A stretch of DNA of 34,033 nucleotides from Mycoplasma wenyonii (GCF_003265155.1 NZ_QKVO01000005.1:1-34033), one strand, 5' to 3'. Numbered from the stretch's first letter, positions 8,395-21,014 are shown. Program-made: numbers and translations. Notes: a model not told the origin generated them from the letters alone.

Positions 8395-9483
8395 TTATCT
8401 TTTACGTTTTCGTCTCATCAAATCTGTTTCTCTTGCTTTATCATCCTTATTTTGCATTATTTTTTCTTCAAAATTTTCTTTCCATCATTGAAACAAAGTT
8501 TCCATTTTTTGTAGTAGAGAATAATCTTTGTAAGAATTCTCTAATTCTTGTTGGGCTTGAACGATTGTTTGTGTTTTTTCTTGCGAGGTGTTTTGGTTTT
8601 GTTGGATAGATTCTGTTAATTTTTCTATTTCTTTATTCAAAGAGTTTATGGTAACACTAAGAGCGACAAGCAACATGGTTGCAACTTTTTCCTTGGACAA
8701 GGCATATGTAGAGCGGACCCGATAAACACCGCTTTGTTTATTGAAGTCTTTTATAGCTTTTAATAAAGCTTCCTTTACTTTTTCTAAGTCTTTTTGCGCT
8801 TTTTCCGCCCCCCCCGGTATCCCATTTTCGTCCGTTTCGGTTACTCCATTTGTTGTCGCCTGTCCATTTTTCTTATCGAGAATAGCAGAAAATAAAGTAC
8901 CTACTGATTCAAAAAAATCAGTGATCTCACTTGTTTTTGATACACATTGTTCGCCACTTGAATCACCTTTATCTTTCTTTTCAATAGCACAACTTATTTG
9001 ACTTAAAGAGTCTTTTCACTGCTTAAGAATGTCTTTGATAGAAGAATATTTTGTTTGTAGTTCTTTGTGCAGTTTTTCTTGTTTGTCAGCTTCTAATTTT
9101 TTTGTTGAGGTACTAAACAATACTTCATTTTTTGTAACAAGATTTAATAAAGAATTAGAAATATCATCAAATAATTTCTTAACTTCTTCTTCAGTCTTAA
9201 AAATAGTTTCGAATAAAGGTTGTATTTTTTCAAGCGATGATTTTTTCAGTTCTTCTGAGGCAGTCTTGGCGGAAGAAAATTGATCAAATAAGCTATTTAG
9301 CTTCTCTAATCTTGTTTCAGTAGTCTTATCTAATTCTTTAAAGTCTTGACTATGTGCCTTAAAATCTCTATTAAATAACCAATTATTCTGAGTATTTTTT
9401 AAATAAGGAATTACAACAGAGGAAACTGTACCTGTTGAGATAATCGCAGAAGCAATTCCTATCAATTTAGCGCAAAGATACAT
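8395..9483 (-). CDS. membrane-anchored coiled-coil protein, paralog 2
   Basis: The 362-residue product shares the first ~29 residues with paralog 1 (MYLCAKLIGIASAIISTG as its opening), then runs as Lys/Glu/Gln-rich heptad-like sequence. A G8 tract near residue 223 encodes Pro-Gly-Gly, directly followed by AEKAQKDLEKV, which matches AEKAKKELAEV at the same place in paralog 1; the ten-serine insert of paralog 1 is absent. The C-terminus is very basic (RRKRKR). Two TGA codons are read as Trp before the TAA stop. It is flanked on the same strand by atpE copies 3 (upstream) and 2 (downstream). Function unknown; exported surface protein is an inference from the anchor and coiled coil. Confidence 0.8.
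8808..8815 (-). repeat. G8 tract in coiled-coil paralog 2
   Basis: Eight G on the coding strand after CC and followed by C, in frame, at the position homologous to the tract of paralog 1. Confidence 0.9.
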
Positions 9484-9515
9484 TATTTAAATGTCTTCGT
9501 GACTGCATAAATAAT
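9403..9515 (-). repeat. duplicated 5' module, copy B
   Basis: Counterpart of 1551-1665: same anchor codons and same upstream string atttaaatgtcttcgtgact, with scattered single-base differences. Confidence 0.8.
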
Positions 9516-9566
9516 TAAAAATTTTCTAAAAAATTATTGCAACTATTAAATCTTTAAAAGAATTAA

Positions 9567-9887
9567 CTATTGTTTCATAGCGAACATGATCAAAATTGCT
9601 ACTATCAAACCATAAATAGCTACAGATTCACATACTGCAGCCCCCACAATAAACTGCTTAAAAATAAGAGCCTCTACTTCAGGATTCCTTGCTAAGGACT
9701 CTACAGCCTTACCTCCAATATATCCCTGAGCTAAAGCAGCCCCTAGTCCTGCCAGTATGGCGACTCCGGCTCCAATTCCTTTTCCCAACAATTTATTGTC
9801 TTCAAATGGCGGAAGAAAAGAAGTGCCCCCCCCAGCCAAGCTGTCAATGAAATCACTAAATAGCTGTCTAATAGAAGAAAAACTCAA
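9567..9887 (-). CDS. atpE: ATP synthase F0 subunit c, copy 3
   Basis: The 106-residue product has the same c-subunit body as copies 1 and 2 (GIGAGVAILAGLGAAL, loop ESLARNPEVE, Glu in CESVAIYGL). Its N-terminal arm is longest and different (MSFSSIRQLFSDFIDSL, then AGGGTSF). No ATG is available: an in-frame TAA lies 15 bp upstream, leaving TTG at 9885-9887 as the best start. The Gly-Gly-Gly is again a G8 run. Upstream is a 170-bp spacer, downstream the coiled-coil paralog 2. Confidence 0.93.
   Translation of the reverse strand: MSFSSIRQLFSDFIDSLAGGGTSFLPPFEDNKLLGKGIGAGVAILAGLGAALAQGYIGGKAVESLARNPEVEALIFKQFIVGAAVCESVAIYGLIVAILIMFAMKQ
9826..9833 (-). repeat. G8 tract in atpE copy 3
   Basis: Eight G on the coding strand followed by C, at about codons 19-21, in frame. 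Confidence 0.9.
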
Positions 9888-9973
9888 TTTAAAGGTGACT
9901 AATTAGGTTGTTTATTTGCGACAAAGAAAATTGAAGAAAGTTAAATACTTTGCATTTTTTAAATAAAAAGCCC

Positions 9974-10014
9974 CCGAAATCAAATTACCTAATAGTAAAT
10001 TTAAACTCTTCGGG
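9974..10014. terminator. weak candidate terminator/hairpin between 366-residue-family gene and atpE copy 3
   Basis: CCCGAA and TTCGGG arms 29 nt apart in AT-rich sequence between two minus-strand genes. Stem is only 6 bp and the loop is long, so this is tentative. Confidence 0.3.
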
Positions 10015-10057
10015 AAATTAACAAGTAATTTTAAGTAAGAGTTTCAAGTAACTTTCT

Positions 10058-11159
10058 CTATCTTCCCATCCATCTAATAAGTTTTTTACCTACTTGTAAT
10101 TCAACAGAAGACTGTGTGTCTCCCAGAGCATTAAGATACTTATCTTTATCTCTATATACATGTGCAACCATAGCAGGACCCAGTACAGTTGCTAAAATTC
10201 CTTCAAATCTTTTACTACTCAAATAAGCCTCTAAAGCCTCTTGTGCCCCATCAATTAGACTCATAGCTTTTTCAAACTCTCCTTGATCTTTAAAGAAATG
10301 TCTATATGGATTTCTTAATCAACTAACTCAACCATAGGAATTTTCTTTATAGGGTCTAGGGTGAGCTAATATACCACTAGCTGTTCTATGTTCTACTTTT
10401 ATCTTCACTTTTTCTCTATCCCACTGAATATGATTTAGGGCACTTTGTACATTTTGAAGAAGCGGCATATCTTCTTGTGTATTTTTTGAAAGAACATCTA
10501 ACGAAACATCACTACCTTCACTCACTCCCTGAAGTTGACTATGATAATGTGGTCTTGTTGAGTTTAGATAGCTATAAATATCAAAAAATGTTCTTAGAGC
10601 AATCCTTTCTTTTTGAGTTAGGATGGGCATTTCTCTTGCCTCAGAAGAGGTTTTTGGTTTTTGTTCCAATCCCCCCTTCCTCTCTCATTCCCTAATTTTT
10701 TCAATAACTGACTCTAAGTCTGAAATCTTTATGTGTAATTCTTTATCCTGAATGGCTTTTTGATAGTCTTGCTCTACTTTCTCTTGAAGAATAGAGACTT
10801 CCCCTTCCCTTGTTATTTCTCTATAAATAGATAACACTGAATTTTTTGATTTATCTGAACCCATGTCTTCCCCATCCAAAGAGATTCTTAATTTGTGTTT
10901 GCGTGAAACCGTTGAGCTTAGATTGACTTTTATTTTTTGATCTTGTAATTTCAGATCCAGTGGATCTGAATTATCCCCTTTAACCGCTAATTCTTTTGAA
11001 GAAACGAAAAAAGACTTAGAAGTTAATAAGTTAGAGATTGCCCCCCCCCGAAATAGAAAAGTTATAAGCATTTAAACCACTTTCCAATATTGTCAAACCA
11101 GCACCATTCAAGCCAGCGAACCCAAGCAGTGTAGTAACTAACCTGATCTTTTTGTTCAA
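10058..11159 (-). CDS. anchored hypothetical protein, phase-OFF by G9 tract
   Basis: The main body (from GGAISNLL to the TAG at 10058) is open, with TGA as Trp, but its own frame offers only an unconvincing start (ATG at 11071, MLITFLFRGG). Upstream, starting at TTG 11157-11159, lies a typical anchor leader, MNKKIRLVTTLLGFAGLNG..., open through NFSIS into the G tract and then stopping at 11031-11033. With G8 in place of G9 the leader joins the body exactly (ISGGAISNLL), giving 366 residues against 368 for the tandem paralog upstream. The C-terminal halves share QWDREKVK and PYKENSYGW with that paralog. The leader TTG lies 10 nt after the paralog's stop, so both are one transcription unit. Function unknown; a surface or exported role is inferred. 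As sequenced, the full protein is not made. Confidence 0.8.
11041..11049 (-). repeat. G9 tract, frame-breaking
   Basis: Nine G on the coding strand followed by C, the only G9 among eight such tracts. It separates leader and body of the same gene by one base. Loss of one G restores a single open frame. Confidence 0.9.
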
Positions 11160-11169
11160 TTGATCAAAC

Positions 11170-12276
11170 TTATTTTTTAGTATTTAATTTACCCATTCAC
11201 TCAAATAGACTTTTTGCAACTTGATATTCCACTGTGTGCTCTGGACCTTCAATCCCCTTTTTAAATTCAGATAAGTCTCCATAAATAGCATCGGGGTGGA
11301 TACCAACCAGAAAACCAAATAGAGCACCAGCTCTTTTGCTAGCTACATACTCCTCAAGGGCTTGTTGTGAGTTATTGGATTCTTCCATAATCTTTTCGTA
11401 TTCTTCTTTAGAGCCAAAGAAGTGTCTAAAAGGATTTCTGGCTCAATTCCCTCAACCGTAAGAATTTTCTTTGTATGGTTTAGGGTGTCTGTTCTTTAAT
11501 GTTCCAGTTGGAGTTAGATATTTCACCTGCACCTTTACCTTCTCTCGATCCCACTGCATATCATTCAAAGCTTTTTGAATATCTCTTAATTCTGGAGCTG
11601 ATGTGGTTTTGAATGTGCTAGGAATATTTGCAGAACTATCTTTGCCGGCATCATAGAGTCTTGAGTGATAATGCTGGCTTTGTTGTGTTAGATAAGAAAA
11701 AAGATAGTAAAAGTCTCTTAAAGCAACCCTTTCTCCTGCAGTAAGTGCTGGCAATTCTTGAGATTTATCCCTCTTTTGTTTAATCCCTCCTTTATTAACT
11801 CAGCCTTGAACCTTACCTTTTATGGATTGGAAATTCTTTACATGATCATGAAGATTCTGACCACTCATCATTTGTTCATAAGTTTTCAGAATATCTTTAT
11901 CAATTCCTATGACTTGCCCTTCTCTAAAGATCTCTGAGAATATGTTTTTAATGGCGGAAAAAGAGGACAAGACATCGAAAGAGTCTGAAAGACCATCATC
12001 TAAAAACTTGAAATTTAAGTCTGGATTTAGCTCTAAGGATTTTAGGCCACCTGAAGAACCTAAATTCCCTAAATCTAAAGAGCCCATAGAATTCCCTTTA
12101 AACTCAACTCTCTTGCTAGAAGAATCTAAATCTCTTGAGTTAAAGCTCCTATTGGACGCCCCTCCCAGTGCAGGTAGAGGTACTAGATTTAGATGTCTAT
12201 TAAGTAAAAAGAAACCAACACCACCCAGTCCAATTAAACCTCCGACTCCAAGTATTCACCTATGTTTCCTGCTCAA
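11170..12276 (-). CDS. anchored hypothetical protein, tandem paralog with interrupted G tract
   Basis: The 368-residue product is unknown. TTG start at 12274-12276 follows an in-frame TAA and gives SRKHRWILGVGGLIGLGG..., a basic residue cluster and then a membrane segment (about residues 7-25). The next ATG would remove this anchor. The body has Gly/Ser/Leu-rich sequence, then QWDREKVKVQVKYLTPTG and PYKENSYGWGNWARNPFRHF, shared with the downstream gene. At the place of the downstream G9 tract it has GGGAGGGGC, encoding LGGAS: an interrupted tract that should not slip. A 7-bp inverted repeat (ctcaaga/tcttgag, 12272-12293) covers the start codon. The 85-bp spacer to purB suggests possible co-transcription. 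Confidence 0.72.
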
Positions 12277-12293
12277 GAGTTAGACTTCTTGAG
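12272..12293. promoter_or_regulatory. inverted repeat over the TTG start
   Basis: Arms CTCAAGA and TCTTGAG, 8-nt loop. The TTG start codon of the 368-residue gene lies inside one arm. It could hinder initiation, or end purB transcripts; no T-run follows. Confidence 0.45.
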
Positions 12294-12361
12294 AAAAACA
12301 CTCTTTTTATAAATAATTTTTAAGCAACTTTAGGGGTAATTAAAAAAGGAGATTAGCTCGC

Positions 12362-14272
12362 TTAAATGTCTGAAAGAATTAAAAGACCAAATCAATTAAC
12401 TAACTGCAGTTCACCATCAGGATTTCAGTTCTTGAAGTTAAATTCTCTTGCTTGTTTATCTTCATAACTACCAGAGAAGTCTAAGGGAGAAGTGGAAGGT
12501 TTATAGTATTCCGCGCTAAAGACTGCTTGTTTTTGAGTGCCTGCAGGGGTAAAGAATAAACACACACCCTTAATTTCCTTGATACTTTCTATATTCGATA
12601 ACTTACTGTATAAGAAACTAAGTGTCTCTTTTTTTTGAACCCTTTCTTTTATCACTAACACCTTAGTGCTCTTCTTTGATAGCTCTAATATTCTTTGATA
12701 AAAATCAGAACTGTCAAATTTCAAGAGTAGCTCTTCATCAGAATAAGGAATAGAAACGACAACCAGAGGGAAATTAAGTCAAGAGATTAACTTTCCAGAG
12801 AAACCTGTATCACTATCTACTAAAGAAACAACAATAATCTTTTCATTCAGCTTTAATGAGCTTGAGCCAAAATATCAATTAATTCTTTGTGCTAGATAAT
12901 ATGTCGCATTGTCTATTTCATATCTGTTAAATAATTTCCCTAGATCAGTTTTTTGACTAAATATTTGTTGGTGTAATCTAGGGAAATACTGTAGATAGTG
13001 ATTTAAGTCCTCTACTTTAGTTAGTGTTGATAAGGCTTTAGAGTCTTTGTAATTAGAGAAAGAAAGAGCCATCTTAAGTGAATCAGACTTTCCTTCTCTA
13101 ATATCTTTAGTTAGCTGAGAAATTGTTTTTCTTGCTTCTTTTCTAGAGCAAATCTTTGGATCTTCTAGTAAAGCCAGTGAAACTATTTGAGAGTGGATTA
13201 GCCCTTTAGTTAAAGCTAAGTTTTGTTTTAATTGAAGCTCATTAACACTTAGTTTTGAGAGAAAATCATTCATTTTTAGAACTATATTTCCAAGTAGAGT
13301 AGGACCATCTATTAAGCTAGATCTTTCATTGGACGAGTGAGAAATATCTCTTTCATCTCATAGCTCTATATTTTGCTCTGCTAGATTAGAAAGACTAGTT
13401 AATCATCTAGAGAGACCAGAAATATTTTCTAAACTAACAGGGTTTACTTTGTGGGGCATAGCAGAAGAACCTACTTGGGATTTGGTTGACTCTAAAGATA
13501 TTTCTGATATCTCTTCTCTAGATAAAGTTCTTAAGTTAACTGCTAAGGAATTAATTATTTTTCCTATCTGAGATAAGGAGAATAAATAAGAAGAGTGTCT
13601 ATTTCTGGGCAATGCTTGAGTAGTTCCTCAGATAGTCAATAGTCCTAGTCTATTGGCTAAGTCTTCTTGTATCTCAGGACTAATATGTGCAAAAGAACCT
13701 GTTGCCCCCTTAATAGTTATTACTTCTATATATCTTCTAGACAAATAGAGTTGTTCAAGAGCACTTTCTAATTCTTGATAACAGATAGCAAATTTATGAC
13801 CAAAAGAGATAGGTTCAGCATGTCTTCCATGTGTTCTACCTATTTGAACAGTATTTATGTATTTATGGGAAAAACCTTGTAGAGTCGTTTGTAGCTCTCT
13901 AACTCACTTAACTAACTTGTTATTGACTTCCTTGAGTAAAAGAGAGGTAGCGCTATCAATAATGTCTGAACTTGTTAGACCATAATGCAAGTATTTAGAG
14001 ATAGAAACAATAGATAATTTGCTCTCTAATACATTGAGAAAAGCAACAAAGTCATGTTTAGTTTGTTGCTCTTCTTCTTGTACTTCTGCCTCAGTGATTT
14101 CTATAGAGCCTCAAAGTTGTTCTAGTTTCTTGACTTGTGATTCATCAAGAGAAAGTATGTTGTTATTTAGTAGGGAATAGAGAACTTCTTTTTCTAGAAG
14201 GGCCCATCTTTTGTATTTAGCTTCCTCAGAAAATAAGAGTTCTAGTTCAGGAAGTTGATATCTCTTAATCAT
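12362..14272 (-). CDS. purB: adenylosuccinate lyase with C-terminal phosphoribosyltransferase-like domain
   Basis: PurB makes AMP from adenylosuccinate. The 636-residue frame is far longer than the usual ~430. Residues 1-430 carry the fumarase/aspartase-superfamily marks: TSSDIIDSATS, the His of GRTHGRHAEP and the signature GSSAMPHKVNP. From about 430 a second region starts (KLFNRYEIDNATYYLAQRIN), followed by alternating strands resembling hypoxanthine-type phosphoribosyltransferase: IIVVSLVDSDTGFSGKLISW, then VLVIKERVQKKETLSFLY where the PRPP loop should be. The family's acidic pair and TG.T are replaced (KERVQKKET), so this domain may not bind PRPP. The frame crosses the junction only through TGA (Trp466) and sense codons, with no TAA/TAG. 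The lyase assignment is firm; the C-terminal call is by pattern. Confidence 0.85.
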
Positions 14273-14347
14273 TTATGAAATCCCTAGTATGATTTAAGTT
14301 TTCAGACTAGCAATAGACTTGTTGTGAGTTAGTGTTTTTAAGGAAAG

Positions 14348-14368
14348 ATTCACTTCAAAGAAGTGAAT
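14348..14368. promoter_or_regulatory. inverted repeat upstream of dnaK
   Basis: Arms ATTCACTT and AAGTGAAT with a 5-nt loop, immediately before the dnaK -10 hexamer and covering the -35 position. A candidate operator or hairpin. Confidence 0.45.
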
Positions 14369-14369
14369 T

Positions 14370-14375
14370 TATAAT
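14370..14375 (+). promoter_or_regulatory. dnaK promoter -10
   Basis: Consensus TATAAT, predicting a transcript start near 14382, within the CIRCE-like element and about 40 nt before the ATG. The -35 is weak (TTCACT at 14349-14354, 15-nt spacing), as often found in Mollicutes. Confidence 0.6.
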
Positions 14376-14380
14376 AAATT

Positions 14381-14407
14381 TTAGCACTCTAAGGTTTAAT
14401 ATGCTAA
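14381..14407 (+). promoter_or_regulatory. degenerate CIRCE element (HrcA operator)
   Basis: Left arm TTAGCACTC matches the CIRCE consensus exactly, the 9-nt spacer has the standard length, and the right arm ATATGCTAA keeps TGCTAA but loses the first three consensus bases (GAG). Placed over the predicted transcript start of dnaK, as expected for HrcA repression of heat-shock genes. Confidence 0.75.
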
Positions 14408-16264
<1,857 letters not shown>

Positions 16265-16308
16265 ATTCAGGTCTTAGTTCTTTTATTTAATAGAGTTAAG
16301 AGTTAATT

Positions 16309-16331
16309 GGAGGAAAGGGTCTTTCCCCCTT
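16309..16331 (+). terminator. candidate terminator after dnaK
   Basis: Hairpin with GGAAAG and CTTTCC arms around a short loop, followed by a pyrimidine-rich stretch. It would separate dnaK from the downstream cluster. Confidence 0.45.
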
Positions 16332-16405
16332 CATTCAATTTCTTTTGCAATGTTTTTAAATTAAAAGAAGTGTTTTTCTGTCTTGATCTTTAGGTTGTTA
16401 GTTTC

Positions 16406-16413
16406 GGGGGGGG
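16406..16413 (+). repeat. G8 tract just before a start codon
   Basis: Eight G followed by CA and the ATG at 16416. The tract is between promoter region and start codon if that ATG is used; if the TTG at 16383 were the start, it would be coding and in frame. Confidence 0.88.
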
Positions 16414-16415
16414 CA

Positions 16416-16946
16416 ATGGCAGAGTCAGTTAATAAACCCAAGACAAACTTATCTGAAAAGCAAATAGAGGATATATTAATTAAGTTATTGCTAGTAGATC
16501 CAAAACCAATACCCTTTAATGTCTTAAAGTCCAAATTCTTTAGATATATTAGATTCCATCATTCTCAAGCATTTCTCTCAGATGAGACATTCTCTTGTAC
16601 TCTTAATTCCTTAAAGCAAAGATATCTTATAGGGGAAAATCAATATGGCAAATGATATATTGACTATTTGGACTATAAACCTAGTGGAAGATTTGGAAAG
16701 GGCTTTATAGATATAAATGAACAAGGAAATGGTTTTATTACTGTTAAGCAGGGGGCTGAAAAATTTAAGAAGTCTTCTCATTTTGTACACAGAAAGAACT
16801 TAAATGGTGCCAAATCTGGCAATTATGTTAAGTTTGAAGAATTAGAGCCTCAATTTAAGAAAAAAAGAGTCTCTAGATTCTCTTTAATTGATGCAACTGT
16901 TGTAGAGATTCTTGAAGAGCCAAATGACTCTAATGTAGCAAACTAA
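16416..16946 (+). CDS. RNase R N-terminal-like protein (HTH plus cold-shock domain only)
   Basis: The 176-residue product resembles only the N-terminus of RNase R: a winged-helix-like part (LSEKQIEDILIKLLLVDPKP ... LNSLKQRYLIGENQYGKWY), then an OB/cold-shock segment (GKGFIDINEQGNGFITV, HFVHRKNLNGAKSGNYVKF) and an ending like the start of the second cold-shock domain (DATVVEILEE). The catalytic RNB and S1 domains, about 500 residues, are absent; the next gene is a coiled-coil protein. It could bind RNA without cutting it, or be a relic. ATG 16416 is preferred over TTG 16383 because the extension is neither hydrophobic nor conserved. One TGA is read as Trp. The following gene starts 1 nt after the stop. 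Confidence 0.65.
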
Positions 16947-16947
16947 T

Positions 16948-18852
16948 ATGTCAATTATTCCTTCATTCTCCAAGAATAAAACAGAACCTTTATTTACATC
17001 ACCAACTCATAGTCCTACTACTGCAGAGATTTATAAATCAAAACTAACTAATGATTTGGGAATTGCCTCTGAGCCCCCAAGACAAAGTAAGAGAATATTT
17101 GCACTATATAAACTCTTTTCCTATTATCTCTTAAGATCTGAAACCAAATCCTATATAGCTTTAAAGATTGTAGAGATAGCTGAGAAACTTAAGGATAAAT
17201 ATGAAGAGAATATCTTCTTTATTAATGATCTCTTAAAGCACAAGGAATTAAAACAACCAGTAGAACTAAGAAGAAAGATTAACTTTATTAGCCATAAAGA
17301 TGTAGTAGAGTTCAAAGATGGAGAAGAGCAGATCCATTTCTTAAAACAACTACTTTACTACTATGACCAAAGAAAAGAAGGCAAATTAGAACTTCCAATC
17401 TCTAACTTAAAGCTGAATATTACTGCCCTAAAGAAGATAGAAGAAGAATCTTTTGAGTGTTTTCTAAGACTCTTAGATGTCAATTATGAACTCAGAAATA
17501 CTGTTATTGGGGCTGAAAACAAGAAAACAATTCACTTCCTATCTCAAAAGTATGTAGACTTACATACCATTATTGAAAGCTCTAGAGAAGATCTCTTAAC
17601 TGAATTAGAAAAGTTAAGAGAAAGTATGGTTCGCGAGTACTACGAGATTATGAGTAACTTTTCTCTCCCAACAACTAAATCACTTAACTTTAGACTATTT
17701 ATTCAAAAGAAATTGGAATCCCGAATGTATGAGGCTCAATTCTTAAAGCTACAAGCTACAAACTCAATCAACTATCAATTAAATGCCCTAGACAATAACT
17801 GCAATGAGTTAAAGAGACAATATCTTCTCAGTCTTAAGGAAATTTCAGCCATAGTTAATTTCTTTAAGACTAGGGTAATTAAGTATCAAGCCTTCTTCAG
17901 CTTTGAACTAGATAAGTTAATCACTTATTTGAAAGAAAACTATCTGAATCTTATAAATATGATCTTTACTAGACTAGGAGAGGCTAAAGATCACTTAAAA
18001 GGTAGAGCTGAATCACTTAACCCAGGAGAGTTAGATGTTGTTATAGCTTTAGAGAAAGAAAAAATGGAAGCAGGACTTAAAGAGCTTAAATTGAAGTACT
18101 CTAATGTATTGATACCACTTATAAGCTCTTTTGATTCTGAGATAGGAAGTATAGAAAATAAATATTGTTTTGATCTCAAATACTCTGAGAGAAGATATAC
18201 AACTTTAAAGAATCTAAAGAATAAATCTGTGGAAACTCTGGTTAAAAAGTTTGAACAGGAGAAAAAAAGAATAGAGGAGATAGTCTCTGAGAGAAAAGCA
18301 ATACTAGAGAATCTAGAGGGGAAGATAACTACTGACATCAATTCAATGGTTGAAGAGTTAAGGGAAGAGTGTAATACTATCTGTTGTGATCTTCTCAGGG
18401 AAAATCAATATTTCTGAGCCAAATACAATGCTGAATTTAATTCAGCTTCTAGAGAATATTTTGTAAAGCTCTACTATGAATATTCACCATATATCAGTAG
18501 TTGAAATGAAGGGGTTGAAGGTTGAATGCAAGAGTACCTCAAGCTAAAGGTCAATTTGGAATATCTAAAGAAGATAGGTTCTTCTATTAAGGAGTTCTCT
18601 CCTGAAGGAAAGTTCTATGTTAAGTGTTCTCAGTTAATAGATAGTTACTCCAATATCTTCAGAAATGTATGTATACAAAGAGATAAAACAGAGTATGAAT
18701 CCTTAATCTCATTGAATACTATTCCTAAGATTGACTATTCAAAAGTAGAGGAAAAACTAAACAAAAGCTTGAAAGAACTTAAGTGCTCTCACTCAGAATA
18801 CTTAAAATTAGCAAATGGAGCGTTAAAGAGCATTATTGGAGGTAAGTCATAG
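16948..18852 (+). CDS. large coiled-coil protein, unknown
   Basis: No family recognised. 634 residues, no signal peptide, so probably cytosolic. A Ser/Pro/Thr-rich N-terminus of about 45 residues is followed by long alpha-helical, Lys/Glu/Leu-rich sequence with heptad-like stretches to the end (for example KKFEQEKKRIEEIVSER). Several TGA codons near the C-terminus read as Trp. It starts 1 nt after the RNase R-like gene and ends 1 nt before the next, so it belongs to the same operon. A cytoskeletal or scaffolding role is conceivable but not shown. Confidence 0.8.
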
Positions 18853-18853
18853 G

Positions 18854-19459
18854 GTGAGCGATAATTCACCTGCCCCTAGATTAAGATCTAAAATAACTAA
18901 GAAAAAAGCAGTTCAGTGGGGCAAAGTCCTCAAAATAGAGAAACTTTACTTTAATGAATCATTAGTTAGAAATTTTGTAGAAACTTTGAAAGCTAATAAG
19001 CCAAAAATTTCAGAAGAAGAAATAGAACAAGAAAAGAAGAGAATGATTATGAGAGATAACTTCTTTAATATGGCAATGGATGAGGTCGCTTCAGCTTATA
19101 CAGTTGAATATGACACAGCTGAATTAGCTGAAAAAGAAGAGGAATTTAAGAAGGTTCATGTAAACTTCACTGAAGAACAAGTTAAGAACCATGCCAAAAT
19201 TACTATATTCAAACAATTGATATATGATGATTTGGCAAGAGACTGGGAAATAGTGGTGTCTGACGATCTAGCAAAGCATGTATTGGAAAATTATTACAAG
19301 CAAACTGGAAAATCAATAAGAGAATACTTTACTGATCCAGCAAAAATGTCTACCGTTAAGGAAAGTATCCTAGAACAACTAATTACTGAGAGAATTATGA
19401 ATGCTTTTGGAAGTCACTTTGACCTTCAAGCAAATAGCGATAATTCAACAAAGTCTTAG
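18854..19459 (+). CDS. trigger-factor C-terminal-like protein
   Basis: The 201-residue product resembles the C-terminal SurA-like chaperone region of trigger factor: charged helices such as EEEIEQEKKRMIMRDNFF, then AKITIFKQLIYDDLARDWEI, VSDDLAKHVLENYYKQTGK and LITERIMNAF. There is no ribosome-binding domain (GFRxGKxP) and no PPIase domain, so it is less than half the usual length. GTG at 18854 is chosen because it starts 1 nt after the previous stop; TTG at 18836 overlaps it. The stop TAG abuts the eno ATG. The similarity is by pattern; an unrelated helical protein is possible. Confidence 0.5.
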   Translation: MSDNSPAPRLRSKITKKKAVQWGKVLKIEKLYFNESLVRNFVETLKANKPKISEEEIEQEKKRMIMRDNFFNMAMDEVASAYTVEYDTAELAEKEEEFKKVHVNFTEEQVKNHAKITIFKQLIYDDLARDWEIVVSDDLAKHVLENYYKQTGKSIREYFTDPAKMSTVKESILEQLITERIMNAFGSHFDLQANSDNSTKS

Positions 19460-21013
<1,554 letters not shown>

Positions 21014-21014
21014 A

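Noticed and set aside
11909-12283. 124-codon plus-strand frame
   Set aside because: Antisense shadow of the 368-residue minus-strand gene, which has a paralog and a coherent protein sequence.
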